Source: Flavobacteriales bacterium (GTDB lineage Bacteria; Bacteroidota; Bacteroidia; UBA10329). From it: 64,000 nucleotides of DNA. The stretch is taken from positions 124,001-188,000 of the forward strand of contig JAIPBM010000005.1 in assembly GCA_021739695.1 (NCBI GenBank), read 5' to 3'. Each line of letters starts with the position of its first letter. Position 1 is the stretch's first letter. Below the pieces are notes generated by a model that saw only the letters and a list, made by a program, of their open reading frames with translations, was not told the origin of the DNA and did not search any database. This document shows positions 63,165 through 64,000 of the stretch, piece after piece. The position numbers and the translations under genes are program-made.

Positions 63165-63962
63165 TTAGCCTTGTGGCCGATTCATGGCAGATAGCATGTT
63201 ACCATAAACAGTATTTAGAGAACTGATGTTTTGTGCAAGTTGAGAAACCTCCTGCTTATATTTCTTAGCATCGTCAACTGATTCATTAAGCGTGCTCATT
63301 AAATCACTCATACCTGAGTATAATGTATCAGATGACTCCAAGAATTGCTTGGTCCCTTGAAGTTGTAACGAATACTGAGAATTCAATTGCGTTATATTCT
63401 CAGCCATCTTCTTCATTTCAGAACCGAAGTCAACACCTTCACCATCAACAACCATCGCACCAAGAGAAGCTGACGCCTTCACGTACGCATCAGATAGGCC
63501 ACCAACTGTTTCGGCAGCTCTTTTCACATTACCAACATATTGCTCAGTTGCAACTGAGGCATCAGTAATATCAGACATCTTTGCAACGTTATCTCCTAAT
63601 GAACGAAGATTATTGCCTAAACTCTCGATCAACTCTGGGCCAATCTTAGCCTCTTCAAGCAAATTATCTAATTCCTGAGATGTAGAAAGACCTTTCGGGC
63701 CTTTATGTCCTCCGTGTCCTCCGTCTCCACCTTCACCAGGAATACCAGCTAATTCTGGATAAACCAAACTCCAATCTGGATCTTCATGAGGCTTCTCAAA
63801 AGCAGAGAAGAAAAAGATGACAGCTTCAGTAGAAAGACCTACAACAAGCATCGGACCTGCACCCGGCCAGTGTTGAATCTTGAACATCGCTCCCACAATA
63901 ACAACTGCCGCTCCGAAGCCATATAACTTCGCCATGAAACTTTTCCACTTTTTCCCTTGCAT
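63165..63962 (-). CDS. gldL: gliding motility / T9SS motor protein GldL (PorL)
   Basis: The 265-residue inner-membrane protein has two transmembrane helices near its N-terminus (about 9-27 and 34-54) joined by the conserved KIQHWPGAGPMLV turn. A Glu in the second helix (LSTEAVIFFFSAFE) is the likely proton-path residue. The cytoplasmic helical tail forms coiled coils. Between the membrane part and the tail is a Gly/His-rich stretch (GIPGEGGDGGHGGHKGPKG, about 72-90). Together with GldM it converts proton flow to rotation. gldK would be expected upstream, beyond the right edge. Confidence 0.93.
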   Translation of the reverse strand: MQGKKWKSFMAKLYGFGAAVVIVGAMFKIQHWPGAGPMLVVGLSTEAVIFFFSAFEKPHEDPDWSLVYPELAGIPGEGGDGGHGGHKGPKGLSTSQELDNLLEEAKIGPELIESLGNNLRSLGDNVAKMSDITDASVATEQYVGNVKRAAETVGGLSDAYVKASASLGAMVVDGEGVDFGSEMKKMAENITQLNSQYSLQLQGTKQFLESSDTLYSGMSDLMSTLNESVDDAKKYKQEVSQLAQNISSLNTVYGNMLSAMNRPQG

Positions 63963-64000
63963 GACTTTAAATGATTAGGTTTTATTTAATTGATTTCGAT

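Overview
This window comes from a member of the Bacteroidota, most likely order Flavobacteriales. The evidence is a gldL-gldM-gldN block of the gliding/type IX secretion (T9SS) motor, secreted proteins ending in T9SS type A sorting domains, SurA-like chaperones, a DAHP synthase/chorismate mutase fusion, the serC-serA-DUF1015 set, and promoter-like TAnnTTTG boxes in front of many transcription units. No rRNA, tRNA, insertion sequence or CRISPR array was seen.

Layout. 1-3372 (minus): shikimate operon aroC > DAHP synthase/chorismate mutase > aroB > aroA, with every junction overlapping; aroA runs off the left edge. 3439-5823 (plus): secreted M1 aminopeptidase. 5813-7993 (minus): DUF1295 membrane protein, FAH-family enzyme and a DEDDh exonuclease. 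7999-23052 (minus): about 15 kb of large envelope proteins. Four are TPR + PD40-propeller proteins with related architecture; two of these end in peptidoglycan-binding OmpA domains and one also carries seven WD40 repeats. The fifth is a 1347-residue coiled-coil protein with an unrecognised five-copy repeat. Together they resemble an expanded PorE-type scaffold. 23133-27218 (minus): 2-oxoacid dehydrogenase E2, a GT2 fused to an apparently degenerate sugar-phosphate transferase, and recR.

27283-29265 (plus) looks like a small acquired island: a Zn-finger gene broken at a G7 tract, then the 'mobile mystery' pair A (HTH) and B (Fic). 29269-33874: Na+/solute symporter facing an operon of lipoprotein, GMC oxidoreductase and PhoD-like phosphatase. 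34022-40706 (plus): guaB, three periplasmic chaperone genes and a MoxR ATPase. 40758-43901 (minus): TlpA-like thioredoxin and a T9SS-exported purple-acid-type phosphatase. 44008-46282 (plus): lipoprotein, MazG-like hydrolase, DUF6702 and HupE/UreJ. 46349-47227: FkbM methyltransferase, bracketed by two small remnants of the MazG gene's 3' end.

47813-56215 (minus): a short T9SS-sorted protein followed 3 bases later by a 2622-residue collagen-like protein with 25 tandem copies of a 36-residue (108-bp) Gly-X-Y unit. 56352-59657 (minus): serC, serA, DUF1015. 59904-60050: tiny DUF5679 zinc-ribbon gene. 60526-63962 (minus): gldL, gldM, gldN, closed by a strong terminator.

The themes are envelope biogenesis (chaperones, OmpA/PorE-like scaffold), T9SS secretion and its cargo, and core amino-acid and purine synthesis. 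The least explained parts are the 8-23 kb scaffold cluster, the repeat protein inside it, the collagen-like adhesin pair and the MazG remnants around fkbM.
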